Shown here piece after piece: positions 26,581 to 36,631 of a stretch of DNA of 64,000 nucleotides. Source of the stretch: Cohnella kolymensis (GTDB lineage: Bacteria; Bacillota; Bacilli; Paenibacillales; Paenibacillaceae); assembly GCF_000829465.1 (NCBI RefSeq), contig NZ_JXAL01000003.1, positions 180,574 through 244,573 on the forward strand. Direction: 5' to 3'. Each line of letters opens with the position of its first letter. Positions within the stretch are counted from its first letter, which is position 1. Both the position numbers and the translations under genes were made by a program. The notes below the pieces were generated by a model that had not been told where the DNA came from, ran no database searches, and was given only the letters and a program-made list of their open reading frames with translations.

Positions 26581-27830
26581 TCACGCTTCGTTAGTTATCA
26601 CGTCAGTGGTTCGCTGAGCGGCCGAGGCGAAAAGGTTTCTACTGAATAAGAGTCCGATGAGGCTTACAAGAAGCAGCAGTCCAAGCAGGAGGATGGCGGA
26701 TCGAACGCCTTGAAAAGCGACAATCTGGGTGCATACGGCGATGAGAACAACGCGCATGCCCATACCTGCCGTATTAAAGAAGCTGTTCACCCGCCCGATC
26801 AAGCGGTTGGGCACCATTTCCATCAGGATGGTGTTCCGCGCCACTCGAGAGCCCGCATTCCCCCAGCCGTTCAGTGTTTTAAACATCAGAAAAATACCGA
26901 CCAAGGGCACAGAATAAAAGAACACGATTGATATTGTGAAAAGGATAAAAGTAAAGATTGTCGTCGTGTACGGGCCGAACCGGTTCATGAGCAGCGGAAC
27001 GCTTATTCCGGCTGCCACAGCTCCAACAGCGAATATCATATCCGCGGCGCCCATAACACCGGCTCCGGCATGAAGCACGCTCGTTATGTAGATCGGATAG
27101 AGGTAATTGCCCACCATCACGCAAATGAAGGGCATAAGGGCGCATAGAAAGAAGAGAATAAGCAGCGGATTGGTTTTCAGATATCGGTAGCCTTCTGCGA
27201 CGTTCGACCACATCGAGCCGGCACGAGTAACTGCTACACCTTTGCTCTGTACATAGGGAATGAGCCAGAAAAGTCCGAACCCTGCAAAGTAAGTCATAGA
27301 ATCGGCAAGCAGCACCCACGCGAAATCCACATGGTCGACGATCAGGCTGGCGAGACTCCCGCAATCATGGAGGTAGATTGATTTTGCACTTCCAGCACGG
27401 AATTTAACGTTTTATATTGCTCCTTGGAGAAGATTTCCTGAGTGAAAGCGAACTGTGTAGGGAAATGAATGCTATAGTAGAGAGAGCCGCTGAAATAGAC
27501 GGCGATCAGCTGCCAAGTTTCCAAGCGCCCCGCATACAAGCCCCAAATAGCAAACACCAGAGTAATAGTGCCTCCCGCCAACTCGCTGCCGAGCAGCATC
27601 TTTTTACGGGAAATGCGATCGATATAGATGCCGATTTGAGGCGATAAGAGGAAAAGAACGATCGTCGCCGCTAGTGTGGCGTATCCGTAAATCTCGTCAC
27701 CGCCCGAGCGGTTCACGAGCATCCATGGAACGCCAATCATGGTAACCCCGGAACCAATGGAAGATAAAACATTCGCAATCATCAGAAACGCCATTCTTCG
27801 GTCTTTGAGCATCGTCCACATGGTTAACAT
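26581..27830 (-). pseudogene. MFS transporter, one frameshift
   Basis: ATG at 27830 starts MLTMWTMLKDRRMAFLMIAN. The first half (through QNQSTSMIAG) and second half (SLASLIVDHVDFAWVLLADS onward) are in different frames, joined near 27357 where one base is missing. The reconstructed protein has about 416 residues and twelve membrane segments, with the MFS loop PQIGIYIDRISRKKMLLGSE between helices 2 and 3. It resembles drug/metabolite exporters of the MefA/MFS_3 group. The start overlaps the reconstructed LysR stop, so LysR and exporter form a coupled pair. Confidence 0.8.
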
Positions 27831-28728
27831 CCATAGAGCCGCAGGATCGACAAGCGTCCTCGGTAATGACCGGCACATCGATGTCATTCCACACAACCGA
27901 GATCGAGCTGAACAGTGACAAATTCTTAAGCCCAACGGCTTTTATTTCATAAGAATTCAGCAGCTCCAGCATGTCCGCCGGCATCAAAGTGATCCCGATT
28001 CCATTGGAAATCAAGTTGGCGATCGTAAGAATCTCAGGTCCGGCGCCGATCGTTTTGGGAATGAACCCTGCAGAAAGGCATGCGCGCTCCAGTAAATAGT
28101 AAAGGGAAGGCGAATGCTTGGGGTCATAGTGTAAAAAGGTTTCGTTTTTGAGGTCGTAAAGGTCGATCTCATCTTCACCGGCGAGCGGATGTCCGCTGGA
28201 CAGCACGGCCTGCAAAGGATGCTCCGGGAACTCGATCCAATTCAGCGGCCGTTGTATCGTCTGCTTCAAATCGATAGGGGTGCGTACAAATGCCAGATGA
28301 TATTCGTTTTTCTGCACAAGCTCGATCGCCTGGACGGAAGTCGTTTCTTTAATGAAGAATTCCATTGCAGGATGCCGTTCTTTTAATCTTTTAATGAGGT
28401 AAGGAACGATACTGCTTGCGGCCGAAGGCACGGCTGCAATGCGAATGGTCGTTTGCGGCACGGCTCCCGCTTGCGTCAGCTCGAGAATCGTCTTCTCTAT
28501 GTTTTCGAATGAAGGCGAGAGCGTCTTATAGAGATACTCCCCTTCCGCGGTTAACGTGACGTTTCGCGTCGAACGGTTTAATAGTTTAACGCCGAGCTCT
28601 TTTTCGAGCACCGTAATTTGCTTGCTGAGTCCGGGTTGGGAGATGTGCAGCTTCTCGGCGGCACGGCTGAAATGAAGCAGAGATGCGATCTCCAGAAAGT
28701 AACGTAACGATAAGTAATTGGCGAGCAT
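27824..28728 (-). pseudogene. LysR-family transcriptional regulator, probable frameshift near the C-terminus
   Basis: The N-terminus is a standard LysR helix-turn-helix (LSLRYFLEIASLLHFSRAAEKLHISQPGLSKQI), followed by the ligand-binding domain (IRIAAVPSAASSIVPYLIKR, LAGEDEIDLYDL, GIGITLMPADM). As read, the frame runs on to 27697 inside the MFS gene, giving 343 residues, longer than the usual 290-310. A one-base change near 27860 yields ..LSILRLYGC and a stop at 27824, where it overlaps the MFS start as ATGTTAA. That reconstruction fits family length. It is divergent from sucA and upstream of the exporter; the effector is unknown. Confidence 0.8.
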
Positions 28729-28838
28729 GAGGTTGGTCTCCCGGTAAATAAGTTAGTTGAATCAATTATAGCACCAAAGCGGCGGGTTCAACTGTTTCCG
28801 ATCAAGATGGAAATTTGATGACTGCCAATTATAGGGAG

Positions 28839-28867
28839 TTGCTTTGTCCATACTATAGTTGTATAAA
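28839..28867 (+). promoter_or_regulatory. Candidate sigma-A promoter of sucAB
   Basis: TTGCTT (28839-28844) and TATAAA (28862-28867) are separated by 17 bases, 75 bp before the sucA start. The -35 element is imperfect. LysR is transcribed away from the other side of this region. Confidence 0.5.
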
Positions 28868-28942
28868 AATTTGGGTAATGGTTAAAAGGTTTATTTATTT
28901 CATCATGATCATGCAACACGAATAGAAGGACGGAGGTAAGGG

Positions 28943-31813
28943 ATGATGGCAATACAGGAATCTGCTGCGACCCGGTTTTGGGAGAGCTACCATGGGCCTA
29001 ATCTGGGCTATATACAGGAAATGTACGACAGATATGTCCGCGATCCGCAGTCTGTAGACAGTTCCTTCAGGGAAATGTTCGAGCGGTGGGGTCCGCCGCC
29101 TGAAGAGACAAGGTCGGCAGAGAGCATTTCAACGGCGCCGATGCGGGTCTCTGCGGCGGCGCCAGATCCGCGGTTTCTGAAAAAGCTGGTCGACGCCGGT
29201 AAGCTGGCATTGAATATCCGCTTGTACGGACATCTTGCCGTGGAGATCGACCCGCTCGGCCTCAGAGATAAACCGGATACCAGCCTGTTGGAGCCGGAGA
29301 CGTTCGGTTTGGCACAGGACGATTTGACGGCCATTCCGGCGTCGCTCATTTGGGAGCATGCTCCGGATAACGTGAAGGACGGCTGGCATGCTATTCAGAA
29401 GCTGAAGGAGATATATACCGATTGCATCGCATTTGAATTCGGGCATGTGCATGAAGAGGATGAAAGAATCTGGCTGAACCGCCAGGCGGAATCGGGAATC
29501 GCCCGTAAACCGTTGGAGGTTAAAGAGCGGATCGCGCTGCTGCAGCGGCTCATTGAAGTCGAGCAGTTTGAGAGCTTTTTGCAGCGGAATTTCGTGGGAC
29601 AGAAGCGCTTTTCCATTGAAGGGATCGATATGCTGGTTCCCGTAATGGATGAGATTGTACGTGAAATGGCGCATCACGGTGCCAAAGAGATACTGATGGG
29701 TATGGCGCACCGCGGCCGTCTGAATGTGCTGGCGCATGTGCTGGGCAAGCCGTTCGGCAAAATTTTCTCGGAATTCGCTCATTCGCCTAACAAAGACTTA
29801 ATTCCTTCGGAAGGTTCGATCGGCATCAACTACGGCTGGACGGGAGATGTGAAATACCATCTCGGCGCTCACCGTTCAATTAAGGCAGGCGAGACCGTGG
29901 AGACGCGCATAACGCTTGCCAACAATCCGAGTCACCTGGAGTTCGTCAATCCGGTGGTGGAAGGTTTTACGCGTGCGGCGCAGGATGACCGCTCGCAGCC
30001 GGGATATCCGAAACAGGATTTCGGCATCGCCGGTACTGTGCTGGTACATGGCGACGCTGCCTTCGCGGGCGAAGGAATCGTCGCAGAGACACTGAATTTC
30101 AACAGTCTGCCGGGCTTTCAGAACGGCGGTACGATCCATATTATCGCGAACAACCGTATCGGCTTTACGACGGATATCAAAGATTCCCGCTCTACGTATT
30201 ATGCAAGCGACTTGGCGAAGGGCTTCGAAATTCCGATCGTCCACGTAAGCGCGGACGACCCGGAATCTTGTATTGCGGCGGTTCGGCTGGCTTGCGAATA
30301 CCGCAACCGGTTCCGCAAGGATTTCGTCATCGACCTCGTCGGCTACCGACGCTACGGCCATAACGAGACGGACGATCCCGAGACGACTCAGCCGGCGATG
30401 TATCAGAAACTGCGCGAACACCCTATGGTCAGCGACCTATACGCAGATAAATTGAAAAAGAAGGGCCTCACGAACGACGAACAGATCGCGCAAATCAGGT
30501 CTGAAGTGCGCTCCAAGCTTCAAGTTGCCTTGGATGAGGTGAAGGGAAATGAGGACAAAGGCGGCGGGCGCCGATCGGAGCAGGTCAGTTTGCGGAAAAT
30601 GGCGGATGTTCGCACCGCCGTGCCGCTGGAGCAGCTTCGGGCGATCAATGCGGAGCTGTTGAAGTGGCCGCAAGATTTTACCGTCTATCCGAAGCTCGAG
30701 CGGATTTTGCAGCGGCGTGCGGATGCCCTCGAACCGGGCGGCAAAGTCGATTGGGGGCATGCGGAAACGCTGGCATTCGCGGCAATCCTCGCTGATGGCA
30801 AGCCGATCCGGCTTACCGGCCAAGATTCCGAACGGGCCACTTTCGCGCATAGAAATCTGGTGCTCCATGATCCGCATTCCGGACGGACATTCTGTCCGCT
30901 TCATCGGATCCCGCAGTCCAAGGCTGCTTTTGCGATCTATAACAGTCCGCTTTCCGAGGCCTCGGTGTTGGGCTTTGAGTACGGGTACAATGTGTTCTCG
31001 CCGCAGACGCTGGTCATTTGGGAGGCGCAGTACGGCGATTTCGCCAACGCCGCTCAGGTTATCATCGATCAATTCCTGGCTGCGGGCCGGGTAAAATGGT
31101 CCCAAAGATCAAGTCTCGTATTGCTGCTGCCGCACGGTTATGAGGGCCAGGGTCCGGAGCATTCCAGCGCACGGCTGGAGCGTTTCCTGCAGCTTGCGGC
31201 CGAAGACAACTTCACCATAGCGAATCTGACTTCCTCCGCTCAATATTTCCATTTGCTTCGCAGGCAGGCAGCATTTACAGAGAGCGACGAGGCGAGACCG
31301 CTGGTCATCATGGCGCCGAAAAGCCTGATCCGCAATCCGAGGGTAGCATCGTCTCCGGAAGCTTTCGGCGAAGGAAGCTTCATGCCTGTCGTGGAACAGC
31401 ACGGCCTTGGCGGCCAAGTCGATGCGGTGCAGCGGCTTATTCTATGCAGCGGCAAAGTGGGCATCGATCTGGAAACGGCCATAGACGAGAGCGACCGGGA
31501 TCGGAGCTGGCTGCATGTTGCCCGTGTGGAACAATTGTACCCTTTCCCCAAAGGGGAGATAGAGCGGGTTATCGGCAGGTTTCCCAATCTGAAGGAGATC
31601 GTCTGGGTACAGGAAGAACCGCAAAATATGGGGCCATGGAATTATATCGAACCGCGGATTAAGGCACGGGCTTCCGAAGGCGCAGCGGTCCGGTTCATCG
31701 GATTGCCGAAGCGGTCTAGTCCAGCCAGCGGGTTCCAGGAAATTCACAACTATGAACAGCAGCGGATCCTTTCTGTTGCGTTAAGCCGCAGCACGTTGGA
31801 CGTGAATAAATAA
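28943..31813 (+). CDS. sucA: 2-oxoglutarate dehydrogenase E1 component
   Basis: The 956-residue thiamine-diphosphate enzyme decarboxylates 2-oxoglutarate in the TCA cycle and transfers succinyl to the E2 lipoyl arm. Visible elements are the N-terminal E1o segment (FWESYHGPNLGYIQEMYDRY), EILMGMAHRGRLNVLAHVLG, the ThDP region GDAAFAGEGIVAETLNF..NRIGFTT, and the C-terminal pyrimidine-binding half (HRIPQSKAAFAIYNSPLSEA). Length matches the Bacillus OdhA (about 940). GGAGGTAAGGG precedes the ATG. sucB starts 13 bp downstream. The complete frame over 2.9 kb contrasts with the frameshifts in neighbours. Confidence 0.97.
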   Translation: MMAIQESAATRFWESYHGPNLGYIQEMYDRYVRDPQSVDSSFREMFERWGPPPEETRSAESISTAPMRVSAAAPDPRFLKKLVDAGKLALNIRLYGHLAVEIDPLGLRDKPDTSLLEPETFGLAQDDLTAIPASLIWEHAPDNVKDGWHAIQKLKEIYTDCIAFEFGHVHEEDERIWLNRQAESGIARKPLEVKERIALLQRLIEVEQFESFLQRNFVGQKRFSIEGIDMLVPVMDEIVREMAHHGAKEILMGMAHRGRLNVLAHVLGKPFGKIFSEFAHSPNKDLIPSEGSIGINYGWTGDVKYHLGAHRSIKAGETVETRITLANNPSHLEFVNPVVEGFTRAAQDDRSQPGYPKQDFGIAGTVLVHGDAAFAGEGIVAETLNFNSLPGFQNGGTIHIIANNRIGFTTDIKDSRSTYYASDLAKGFEIPIVHVSADDPESCIAAVRLACEYRNRFRKDFVIDLVGYRRYGHNETDDPETTQPAMYQKLREHPMVSDLYADKLKKKGLTNDEQIAQIRSEVRSKLQVALDEVKGNEDKGGGRRSEQVSLRKMADVRTAVPLEQLRAINAELLKWPQDFTVYPKLERILQRRADALEPGGKVDWGHAETLAFAAILADGKPIRLTGQDSERATFAHRNLVLHDPHSGRTFCPLHRIPQSKAAFAIYNSPLSEASVLGFEYGYNVFSPQTLVIWEAQYGDFANAAQVIIDQFLAAGRVKWSQRSSLVLLLPHGYEGQGPEHSSARLERFLQLAAEDNFTIANLTSSAQYFHLLRRQAAFTESDEARPLVIMAPKSLIRNPRVASSPEAFGEGSFMPVVEQHGLGGQVDAVQRLILCSGKVGIDLETAIDESDRDRSWLHVARVEQLYPFPKGEIERVIGRFPNLKEIVWVQEEPQNMGPWNYIEPRIKARASEGAAVRFIGLPKRSSPASGFQEIHNYEQQRILSVALSRSTLDVNK

Positions 31814-31826
31814 GGGGGCGGGAACG

Positions 31827-33157
31827 ATGAGCGACATTAAAGTACCGGAAATGGGCGAATCCATTACGGAAGGCACGATATCGAGATGGTTGGCGGCAGT
31901 AGGAGACAACGTGGGCAGCGGCGATGTTCTGGCCGAGCTCGAAACGGATAAAGTGAATCTGGAAATCAGCGCGGAACAGAGCGGCGTGCTCCAGGAAATC
32001 CTCAAGCAGGAGGGTGAAACCGTCCGGATCGGCGAGGTCATCGGTCGGCTGGGTACGGAAGCTCAGTCCGCGCAAAATCCGCCGGCGGAGAATGCTGCCG
32101 AACAAGAAAACTCGAGTGAACGGATTTCCGGAGAACAGCCGAATAACGTAGCGGGTTTCACGCCGCCAGCTCCGGCAGACGCCGGAGATAAGGGACCGCA
32201 GACAGTCGCTGTGCAACGGGCCGACGAGAACGGGCAGGCAGATCAAAGTGGGCAGGCAGCGTCCCGGACGGCGATGTTTGTCGCTCCTCCGTCGATACGC
32301 AGGCTGGCCCGCGAGCAAGGAGTGGACCTTCAGCAGGTTGCAGCCACAGGTGGACTGAACCGGATCCAGGCGGATTCGGTGAAAGCGGGCGCTGAGCAAA
32401 TCGCTGCCAAGAAATCTCCCGCACCTGCCTCTATGGGGCAGCAAGCCGGCGATGACTCGCGCATCGAACGGCAAAAAATGAGCCGCCGCCGCGCCACGAT
32501 TGCGAGACGTCTCGTGGAGGCACAGCGGACGGCAGCCATGCTGACGACATTTAACGAGGTCGACATGACCAAAATTCTGGACATCCGCAAGCGGCGCAAA
32601 CAAGGATTCCAGGATAAGCATGATGTGGGGCTAGGTTTCATGTCCTTTTTCACCAAAGCTGTCGTTGGCGCCCTCAAGGCATTCCCCCGCTTGAATGCGG
32701 AAATTCAGGGTGAAGATATTCTGCTCAAAAAGTTCTACGACATCGGCATTGCCGTTTCGGCGCCGGAAGGGCTGGTCGTGCCGGTGGTACGGGATGCCAA
32801 TCAGCTGGGCTTCGCAGAATCGAGAAACGGATCGGCGAGCTGGCAGCCAAAGCTCGCAGCAACACGCTGGTACTCTCCGATCTACAGGGCGGCACATTCA
32901 CCATCACGAACGGCGGAGTATTCGGCTCCCTGCTGTCAACACCAATCCTCAATGCGCCTCAGGTTGGTATTCTCGGGATGCATACCATTCAGCTTCGCCC
33001 TGTCGCCATCGACGCGGAGCGCATGGAAAACAGACCGATGATGTACATCGCGCTATCCTACGATCACCGCATCGTGGACGGCAGCGAGGCGGTCCGGTTT
33101 CTAGTCACAGTGAAAGAAATGCTTGAAGATCCGGAAACGCTGCTTCTTGAAGGTTAA
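31827..33157 (+). pseudogene. sucB: Dihydrolipoyl succinyltransferase (2-oxoglutarate dehydrogenase E2), one frameshift
   Basis: The reconstructed protein of about 443 residues has the lipoyl domain (VPEMGESITEGTI; lipoylated Lys in LETDKVNLEI), a Pro/Ala/Glu linker, the E1/E3-binding domain (APPSIRRLAREQGVDLQQVA) and the acyltransferase core with the DHRIVDG active site. The frame is lost at about 32818, where GCAGAATCG should read GCAGAAATCG. Adding one A gives [15 protein letters not shown] and the frame then runs to the stop at 33157. This is normally a single-copy central enzyme, so a sequence error is far more likely than a true null. It follows sucA directly. Confidence 0.93.
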
Positions 33158-33169
33158 ACTAGATATGTC

Positions 33170-33201
33170 AAAGCCTGTTGAATATTTCAACAGGCTTTTT
33201 A
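33170..33201 (+). terminator. Rho-independent terminator of sucAB
   Basis: AAAGCCTGTTGAA (33170-33182) and TTCAACAGGCTTT (33186-33198) form a 13-bp perfect stem with a TAT loop and T tail, 13 bp after the sucB stop. Confidence 0.92.
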
Positions 33202-33309
33202 ATGTGCTGAATGAACGAATCGACCAAAAGGGTTTTTCTAAATAACAAAGAATTTAGAATATCTATCTGCTTTCTGGAATTAGTATTAGCAGGATAGGAG
33301 GGAAGCCTT

Positions 33310-35357
33310 ATGCCGGTTGATTGTGTTTTCGGAACTCACCGAGTGTTAGAACCCCAATATTCATTGCCACAACCTGCATGGAAGCTGGATAACAATATGG
33401 TTATTTATGAGAGCGAGCTTTTAATAGCTGTCGAAACCCTTAATGTTAATTCCGTCAGCTTTGCCCAGATTTACAACGAATGTGAAGGAGACCGGGAGAA
33501 GATTGCAGATAAAATATTAAAGATCGTGTCAAGTCGGGGCAAACTGCACAACCCGATTACAGGTACGGGCGGCATGCTTATCGGCAGAATTAAAGAAATC
33601 GGCGCAAAGTATCTTAATTCGCAGAATTTGATTGTGGGAGACAAGATCGCCTCGCTGACATCTCTATCTTTGACACCATTGAAAATACACAAAATTAAAG
33701 GGATACATATGAATACAGCCCAGATTGATGTACAAGCAGAAGCCGTCTTATTTCATAGCGCCCCTATTGTAAAGGTTCCGGATGATTTACCGCTTTCGGA
33801 AGTCATGGCTGTTCTGGATGAAGCCGGTGCTCCAATGCAGGCATGGAAGCTCGTCCAACAGCATGATACCGTTTTGATTATGGGAGCAGGAGGAAAATTG
33901 GGGTTGCTTTGCGCGTTTGCAGCGAGACAGAAGCTGGGTGACAGCGGGAAGATCATTGGATTAGTAAAAACCGGGAAATCAGCTAAAAGGATAAAGTATG
34001 CGCAAGTATTCGATGAAATCATATGTGCAGATGCGTTGAAATCTGTACAAACATTAAAAGAGATTTTCGGCGCTTACAATCTGGCTGACATCACCATTGA
34101 TTGTATCAACTGTCCCGGAACTGAAACATTAGCTGTGTTGGCGACCCGGGCTCGAGGTACTGTGTTTTTTGCTAACTTGGCCAGTAATTATAATATCGCT
34201 TCCTTAACAGCTGAGGGCATTGGCAAGGATATAAACATTTTTGCATACAAGGGTTATAGTGACGGACACGCAGAGTTTGCCATTAAGTTGCTTAAACAAA
34301 ATGATACGTTACGAAGAATGCTCAGTGCCCGATTTGAAAGTAATAACAAGTTAAAAACGGTAAAAAGCACAACGGGAAATTTGGATTTGGATTCGAAAGT
34401 GTTGAAAAGCTTTGGTTTGGAAAATTATGTGTTTGAAAGTGATGAAATGAAGCAGATATTAAAGAATGTACTAAGGGTTGCGATGTATGACTGTACCGTA
34501 TTGATCACCGGAGAGTCGGGCGTTGGTAAAGAAATATTGGCTCAAGCTGCACACAAAGGCAGTGGGCGAACTAATGCTTCTTTAATCAAGATTAATTGCG
34601 CCTCAATCCCGCAAACACTATTGGAGTCTGAATTTTTCGGCTATGAGGCCGGTTCCTTTACCGGCGCAAGGAATCAGGGGAAGATGGGTATTTTTGAAGC
34701 CGCGCAAGGCGGGACATTATTTTTAGATGAGATAGGTGAATTGCCGATTGAACTGCAGGTTAAGCTGCTGCGTGCTATTCAGGAAAAAGAAATTTACAGA
34801 GTCGGCGGTATCAAACCTATCAAAGTGGATGTCCGTATATTGGCGGCGACAAATAAAAAATTTAAAAAAAAATGGTGGAAGAGGGTAACTTTCGAGAGGA
34901 TTTGTTTTATCGATTAAATGTTTTTCCGATTCACATTCCTCCCGTTCGCACAAGAAAACCGGATATCATTCCTCTTGTCAACTTGTTCTTGGACAAATAC
35001 AATGAGAAATTTAAAATGAAAAAATATTTCATTGAGGCGGCACTCTCCTGCTTGGTGGATTACAGCTGGCCGGGAAACATCAGGGAGATGGAAAATACCA
35101 TTCAGAGGATCCTGATCAATAGTAATCATGATGCGATATCAGAAGCAGATATCATGGCAAATCTGAATTACGATATTCAAAAAGCGTCTCATATACCGGG
35201 TACAATAAACACTTCTATAAAAGGTTCGTTGGAAGAAACCGAATATAAGATTCTGAAAGAAGCGAAAGACCGGTTTAAGACAACACGTGAAATGGCCAAG
35301 TTTCTGAATATGAGTCAGGCAACGTTAATCAGGCGGCTGAAAAAATATAAAATTTAA
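33310..35357 (+). CDS. Sigma-54-dependent activator with a diaminohexanoate-dehydrogenase-like sensor domain (frameshift in A9 run)
   Basis: Residues 1-345 are clearly homologous to the Kdd enzyme encoded next door ([22 protein letters not shown] against FGSHRVLEPSGALPQSALKLDN), with a Rossmann-like GAGGKLG at 192. From about 370 it is an NtrC-type AAA+ domain: Walker A GESGVGKE (401), GSFTGA (448; usually GAFTGA, which contacts sigma-54), Walker B FLDEIGE (473-474) and AATNKK. A run of nine A at 34864-34872 breaks the frame. The next frame continues [35 protein letters not shown] and a C-terminal Fis-type HTH ([20 protein letters not shown]). The whole is about 680 residues. It replaces the usual PAS or GAF sensor by a substrate-binding enzyme fold. 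GGATAGGAGGGAAGCCTT precedes the ATG. It most likely activates the two -24/-12 promoters at 35403 and 36566. Confidence 0.88.
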
Positions 35358-35363
35358 ATTCAA

Positions 35364-35400
35364 AGAGACTTGGTTTTTTGCCAGGTCTCTGTTTCTTTTT
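35364..35400 (+). terminator. Terminator between the sigma-54 activator and kdd
   Basis: AGAGACTTGG (35364-35373) pairs with CCAGGTCTCT (35381-35390) with one G-T pair, followed by GTTTCTTTTT. It separates activator transcription from the kdd promoter directly downstream. Confidence 0.78.
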
Positions 35401-35402
35401 AG

Positions 35403-35420
35403 TTGGCATATAAATTGCTT
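35403..35420 (+). promoter_or_regulatory. Sigma-54 (-24/-12) promoter of kdd
   Basis: TTGGCATATAAATTGCTT carries TGGCA and TTGC separated by 6 bases, as in the sigma-54 consensus TGGCAC-N5-TTGC. The kdd ATG lies 28 bp downstream with an AAGGAGG site. The activator gene sits immediately upstream. Confidence 0.87.
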
Positions 35421-35447
35421 CTGAAAGCTGTAAAGGAGGGTTTTGCT

Positions 35448-36482
35448 ATGGAAAAAGGATGCAAGTTTGGAAGCCATCGAGTTCTAGAACCGTCGGGAGC
35501 ATTACCGCAATCCGCTCTAAAATTGGACAATACGCCGAAGATCTATTCCAATGAAATTTTGATTGATGTCGGCATTCTTAATATTTCAGCAACCGCTTTT
35601 ACGCGCATTGAGAAATTAACCGGCGGAGATCTGAAGGGAATAGCTGAGGAAGTGATAAAGATCGTAAATGAACGCGGTAAATTCCAATGTCCTGACACAG
35701 GATCAGGGGGCATGTTAATAGGTAATGTAGACAAAATCGGTCTGGACCTAAATGGCAGAGCAGGCGTAAAAATCGGCGATAAAATTGCGACGATGGTATC
35801 CTTGTCTTTAACGCCATTGTTTATTGAGAAAGTTCTAGAAGTAAACGTGGATACAGATCAACTCAGGGTAAAAGGAAAGGCTGTTCTATTTGAATCCGGC
35901 ATATATGCAGCTATACCCGAGGACCTGCCGGAAAGTCTCAGTGTTGCCGTAATGGATGTTGCCGGAGCCCCGGCATGGACAGCCAAGTACGTAAAGGCCG
36001 GCGATATTGTTGTTGTCATAGGTGCGGGCAAAGCAGGGCTTTTATGCTTACACGAGGCTCACAAGCGGGCAGGTATAACTGGAAAAGTTATTGCGATTGA
36101 GTCACAGGCCGCACAATGCGAACTTGTTGAGCGTCTGCAGCTGGCAGATATCGTCATACAGGCGGATGCTGCCCAGCCGGTATCCGTCATGCAGAAGCTG
36201 CTCCAAGCGACCGGCGGAAGACTGGCTGATTTTATTGTCAATACGGTCAATGTTCCCAACACGGAAATGGCATCAATTCTCGCTTGCCGTGATCATGGGA
36301 CTTTGCTGTTCTTTAGCATGTCAACGAACTTTGCCAAAGCCGCCTTAGGGTGTGAAGGAGTAGGCAAGGTGCTGACGCTTCTTATAGGTACCGGCTACAC
36401 GGAAGGACACGCTGATATCACGTTTCAGATTCTTCGCGAAAACAGTGGGCTTCGGCAATATTTCCACGGACTATACAAGTGA
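35448..36482 (+). CDS. kdd: L-erythro-3,5-diaminohexanoate dehydrogenase
   Basis: ATG at 35448 with AAGGAGG upstream gives a 344-residue protein matching the Kdd family of lysine fermentation. It has the N-terminal GSHRVLEPSGALPQSALKLD motif, FQCPDTGSGGMLIGNVDKIG, and a Rossmann fold (VVVIGAGKAGLLCLHEAHKR). Kdd oxidatively deaminates 3,5-diaminohexanoate to 3-keto-5-aminohexanoate with NAD(P)+. Downstream kce and kal catalyse the next steps, though the aminomutases that would make the substrate from lysine are not in the window. It is the intact counterpart of the sensor half of the upstream activator. Transcription probably starts from the sigma-54 promoter at 35403. Confidence 0.92.
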   Translation: MEKGCKFGSHRVLEPSGALPQSALKLDNTPKIYSNEILIDVGILNISATAFTRIEKLTGGDLKGIAEEVIKIVNERGKFQCPDTGSGGMLIGNVDKIGLDLNGRAGVKIGDKIATMVSLSLTPLFIEKVLEVNVDTDQLRVKGKAVLFESGIYAAIPEDLPESLSVAVMDVAGAPAWTAKYVKAGDIVVVIGAGKAGLLCLHEAHKRAGITGKVIAIESQAAQCELVERLQLADIVIQADAAQPVSVMQKLLQATGGRLADFIVNTVNVPNTEMASILACRDHGTLLFFSMSTNFAKAALGCEGVGKVLTLLIGTGYTEGHADITFQILRENSGLRQYFHGLYK

Positions 36483-36520
36483 TTCAAAAATGAATCAATT
36501 TGCTTCAATTCTGATTCATT
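36481..36520. promoter_or_regulatory. Palindromic TGAATC/GATTCA elements, candidate activator-binding sites
   Basis: GATTCA-AAAA-TGAATC (36481-36496) is a perfect inverted repeat. AATGAATCA (36489) and TGATTCATT (36512) form a second, wider one. They lie 50-90 bp upstream of the -24 element at 36566, the normal range for enhancer sites of sigma-54 activators. Confidence 0.55.
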
Positions 36521-36565
36521 ACATTTCAAAACAGCCGCGGTTCGTTAATTTTTCGGCATATAAAG

Positions 36566-36583
36566 TTGGCATACTAATTGCTT
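36566..36583 (+). promoter_or_regulatory. Sigma-54 (-24/-12) promoter of the membrane protein-kal-kce-permease operon
   Basis: TTGGCATACTAATTGCTT has TGGCA and TTGC with 6-base spacing, and is nearly identical to the kdd promoter at 35403. The first downstream start (TTG 36632) lies 48 bp further on. Confidence 0.87.
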
Positions 36584-36631
36584 CTTAAACTTATTGAAGA
36601 ATCTAATTTTTTAGAAATGGGAGTGGTGTAA

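Noticed and set aside
27697..27826. Extra C-terminal residues on the LysR regulator as a new domain
   Set aside because: They are the MFS gene read in the wrong frame; a one-base correction gives a standard LysR length.
29129..31747. Several reverse-strand frames of 100-220 codons opposite sucA
   Set aside because: They are shadows of a GC-rich, strongly coding forward gene; their composition is Arg/His/Gln-rich and protein-like motifs are absent.
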